Shown: piece after piece, positions 61,375-64,000 of the stretch
Layout of the letters: each line of letters begins with the position of its first letter
Position numbering within the stretch: position 1 is the stretch's first letter
Assembly: GCA_905233685.1 (NCBI GenBank)
Contig: CAJOEZ010000003.1
Coordinates: 124,001-188,000, forward strand
Direction of reading: 5' to 3'
DNA: 64,000 bases
Source of the DNA: an uncultured Bacteroidales bacterium
GTDB lineage: Bacteria > Bacteroidota > Bacteroidia > Bacteroidales > F082
Made by a program: the position numbers and the translations under genes
Notes under the pieces: generated by a model
Database searches by the model: none
What the model saw: the letters and a program-made list of their open reading frames with translations, nothing else
Told to the model about the DNA's origin: nothing

Positions 61375-64000
61375 ATGAAACGCACTGGAATCATCATCGC
61401 GACCCTTGCTTTGGTTGTCGTGGGCGCATTGGCCTTCGCCGCGCCGAAAAACGAACCCGTTACCAACCCGAAAACAGACCCTGTTTCGACCAAAGACTAT
61501 AAAGACATGTGGAAAAAAGTTAAAGACAATCTCGAAAAAGACTTGCCAGAATCAGCTGAAAAAGAGCTTGTTGCCATCGAACAGCGAGCCGAAAAAGACA
61601 AAAACCAAACGCAACAGCTGAAGACTTGGCTCTTCCGCCAAAACATCATGCGGCGGACCGTGGAAGAAGACCCCGAACAGGCTTTCATCCAATACCTTGA
61701 AGGCAAAATCGGGCAATTGGACGCCGTTCACGAAGCCTTGTTGAACGAGGAAATCGCCGCTGCCTACGCCAGTTATTTGGATAACAACGAATGGCGTATC
61801 AACGAGAACCTGGCCATCGATGGCGACATTTCCAAAGTGGAGATGAAGTATTGGGACAAGGAAAGTTTCAAGACGCGCATCAACCAGCATTATGCCGAGG
61901 CTTTGAAGCCCGTTGAAGCTCTCAAAAAGGCCAAGACCGAGGATTTTATGGCCTTGTATGAAAACAGCGACAACAACGAAAGCTACATCGAATACGAGGC
62001 TTCTCTGTTTGAGTTTATGTTCCACCGCGTGGCCAATTATTATCAAGGTGAGGCCAACGCCGACCAAGCTGAAGGCGACACCGACAAGTGGTGGCTGCCC
62101 GCCAAAGACTTCGTGAAAGTCGATTTCGGCGACAGTGATAACCCGCTCATCAAGTGTTTGAAAATCTACCAAGACCTGATTGCCTATAATATCAAAAGCT
62201 CGAATGAAGACGTGCTGATTTACAACGACTTCAAGCGTTTCGGCTTCGTCAATTCCATCCTAAAAAAGGACGACAGATACCAAATGGCAATGGAAGAATT
62301 GAAGTCGCAGCACGAAAGCAATCCGCTCTCCGCCGAAATCACGGCCTTGATAGCACGGAGCATGATGAATCAGTTGGAGAACAACAGCAGCGACAGCGCC
62401 TATTTCGACAACTACAAGAAAGCCAAGGCGTTGTGCGAGCAGGCCATCGCCAAATACCCGAAGTCGAGTGGCGCGAAAAACTGCGAGAGAATCATCAAGC
62501 GCATTGAAGAACCGCAAGTCGACATCACGTTGAACTCGGTGCAACTGCCCAACGAGGCCATTCCCGCCGTTTTGGAATACAAAAACACGACCGCACCGTA
62601 TTATAGAATCGTGAAAGTCAGCGAGAAAGAGCTGAAAAAGCTGGACGAACTGAGGAAAGAGGAGCTTTTAGAAGCCTTGAACAAAAAAACCGCCGTCGCG
62701 GAACAGGAACTCACTTTGGCTGCTGAGACCGACTATCGCAAACACAGCACTTTGATTGCCTTACCCGCCTTGGAGCGCGGTTTCTACTTCCTGACTGCCA
62801 CCACGAAACAAGGCATCAAGAGCGAGGATAAAACGCTGGTACTCAATTTCCAGGTATCTAACCTCGGCTTCATCACTGACCCGAAAAACGAGAGAATGAC
62901 CGTAGTCGTTATGGACCGCAAGACGGGCAAAACCGTGGAGGGCGTCACTGTGGAAGCTTATCGCCGCGAGTGGGACTACAAGAGCCGCGAGTACAAGACC
63001 ATCATTATTGGCACCCCGAAAACCGACCGCGAGGGCCAGGTGGAGTTTTCCAAAACGGGCGACAATTCATTCAGCATTAACCTGCGCAAAGGCGATGACA
63101 ATTTATTGTCAAGCAATTACTTCCGCCTTTATGAACGTTACAAGAACAACAGCGAGGTGTACAGCACGAAGCTTTTCACCGACCGTGCCATTTACCGTCC
63201 CGGCCAGACTGTCTATTTCCAAGGCATCACGACACGCCGCCAGGGCGAGGACATGAGCCTTGTCAACGGCTACGCGGAAAGTGTTTCCTTCCGCGATGCC
63301 AACTGGCAGGAAATCAGCTCGGCGAAGTTCACCACCGACGAATACGGCTCATTCAGCGGTTCCTTCGTCATCCCCACAGACCGACTGAACGGCGTATTCC
63401 ACCTCAATGCCAACCGAGGCAGCACTACAATTCGCGTGGAGGAATACAAACGCCCGACTTTCGAGGTAACCTTTGAAAGACCGAAAGAGCAATACAAACT
63501 GAACCAAGAAGTTACGGTGCGCGGCGATGTGAAAGCCTACGCTGGATTCGGCTTGGATGATGTGGAATACAGTTACCGTGTCATCCGCAAGACCTCGTTC
63601 CCGTGGCGTTGCTGGTGGTGGTGGTACCCGACCGTCGAGGACGAGCAAATCACCTACGGCAAGGCACGCACCGACGAGAACGGTAAGTTTGCCGTCACCT
63701 TCAACCTGAAGCCTTCGTTGACCATTGCGCCTGAGAAGCAGCCCGTGTTCACTTACGAAATCGAGGTGACCGCCACGAGCAAACAAGGCGAAACCCACGC
63801 CGATACCTACAGCATCCGCGCGGGTTACAACGAAATCGCCATTAGCACCGACCTGCCTTCCGAAGTCGAGAAATCGGAGATGGGCAAGTACCAAATCACC
63901 GTGAGCAACCTCAGCTGGCAACCCGCCAAGAGCCGCATCTCACGCAAGATTTACCGCTATGAGGATGTCGCCAAAATCAACTATTTCGAGGCTTTGAGCC
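61375..64000 (+). CDS. Alpha-2-macroglobulin family protein (partial, runs off right edge)
   Basis: 875 codons are visible from the ATG at 61375 and the frame is open at 64000. A signal peptide (~1-23) is followed by a ~350-residue helical region, then beta-sandwich domains. The macroglobulin MG2 signature appears in KLFTDRAIYRPGQTVYFQGI, and the following EVTFERPKEQYKLNQEVTVRGDVKAYAG and RTDENGKFAVTFNL segments fit MG3/MG4. Bacterial alpha-2-macroglobulins trap or inhibit proteases in the periplasm. The bait region and thioester, if present, would lie beyond the window. In a genome with several secreted proteases, self-protection is a plausible role. Confidence 0.85.
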   Translation, partial: MKRTGIIIATLALVVVGALAFAAPKNEPVTNPKTDPVSTKDYKDMWKKVKDNLEKDLPESAEKELVAIEQRAEKDKNQTQQLKTWLFRQNIMRRTVEEDPEQAFIQYLEGKIGQLDAVHEALLNEEIAAAYASYLDNNEWRINENLAIDGDISKVEMKYWDKESFKTRINQHYAEALKPVEALKKAKTEDFMALYENSDNNESYIEYEASLFEFMFHRVANYYQGEANADQAEGDTDKWWLPAKDFVKVDFGDSDNPLIKCLKIYQDLIAYNIKSSNEDVLIYNDFKRFGFVNSILKKDDRYQMAMEELKSQHESNPLSAEITALIARSMMNQLENNSSDSAYFDNYKKAKALCEQAIAKYPKSSGAKNCERIIKRIEEPQVDITLNSVQLPNEAIPAVLEYKNTTAPYYRIVKVSEKELKKLDELRKEELLEALNKKTAVAEQELTLAAETDYRKHSTLIALPALERGFYFLTATTKQGIKSEDKTLVLNFQVSNLGFITDPKNERMTVVVMDRKTGKTVEGVTVEAYRREWDYKSREYKTIIIGTPKTDREGQVEFSKTGDNSFSINLRKGDDNLLSSNYFRLYERYKNNSEVYSTKLFTDRAIYRPGQTVYFQGITTRRQGEDMSLVNGYAESVSFRDANWQEISSAKFTTDEYGSFSGSFVIPTDRLNGVFHLNANRGSTTIRVEEYKRPTFEVTFERPKEQYKLNQEVTVRGDVKAYAGFGLDDVEYSYRVIRKTSFPWRCWWWWYPTVEDEQITYGKARTDENGKFAVTFNLKPSLTIAPEKQPVFTYEIEVTATSKQGETHADTYSIRAGYNEIAISTDLPSEVEKSEMGKYQITVSNLSWQPAKSRISRKIYRYEDVAKINYFEALS

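Overview
The window comes from a member of the Bacteroidota, most likely Bacteroidales. The evidence is: many secreted proteins ending in type IX secretion (T9SS) type A sorting domains; three C25 (gingipain-family) peptidases; an S46 dipeptidyl-peptidase; GH97; FISUMP domains; a PorW/SprE-like lipoprotein; and promoters carrying the Bacteroidota -7 box TAnnTTTG in front of most transcription units. Short AT-rich leaders and weak Shine-Dalgarno sequences fit as well. The genus cannot be told from the sequence alone. The gene content suggests a protein-degrading, probably animal- or gut-associated organism.

Layout. 1-8.4 kb: a HEAT-like partial gene and an aspartyl protease/PDZ gene (-), a DUF1905 gene divergent from a membrane ferredoxin, then a (-) strand group: bcp, a T9SS esterase, a PAP2 phosphatase/VanX-like dipeptidase fusion, and a GH97 alpha-glycosidase. 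8.5-21.6 kb: three large C25 peptidases with T9SS tails, two of them a tandem duplication, the last downstream of an S41 processing protease; a TerB/DnaJ gene lies between the first and second. 21.7-27.6 kb: an orphan antitoxin-like gene, a ~260-nt structured RNA with its own promoter and terminator, a 1353-residue triple-FISUMP surface protein, and a decayed relative. 27.7-33.2 kb (-): secG, a TPR gene, lptE, a sigma-54 activator and pheT. 33.3-37.4 kb: a YafQ-like toxin/antitoxin pair, a lipoprotein, a DUF2975/XRE pair, a carboxypeptidase-regulatory-like protein and a probable pseudokinase. 37.5-44.5 kb (+): porW/sprE-like, bactofilin, folE, fabD, an S41 protease, yceD and rpmF. 44.6-49.5 kb: a very short transcription unit, a transglutaminase-like gene, an S46 peptidase broken by a frameshift, a GreA/B-Nudix fusion and tRNA-Pro(CGG). 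49.6-57 kb: mntP, an Omp85 barrel, a TPR/HTH regulator and two T9SS surface proteins. 57-64 kb: gpmA, an OstA-like gene, a cation-diffusion facilitator, a polyprenyl synthetase and a partial alpha-2-macroglobulin gene.

How it fits together. One theme is export and processing of surface proteins: at least seven T9SS cargos, a T9SS accessory lipoprotein (PorW/SprE-like), SecG, LptE, an OstA-like protein, Omp85 and two S41 proteases. A second theme is small palindromic repeats inserted into and between genes (28862, 29553, 49878, 60771), two of which add in-frame segments to proteins.

The strongest candidate for something undescribed is the RNA at about 22065-22325. It shows nested helices, a perfect 10-bp long-range complementarity that overlaps its terminal terminator hairpin, and a large secreted-protein gene just downstream. 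It looks like a regulatory leader or an independent small RNA. I matched it to no family.
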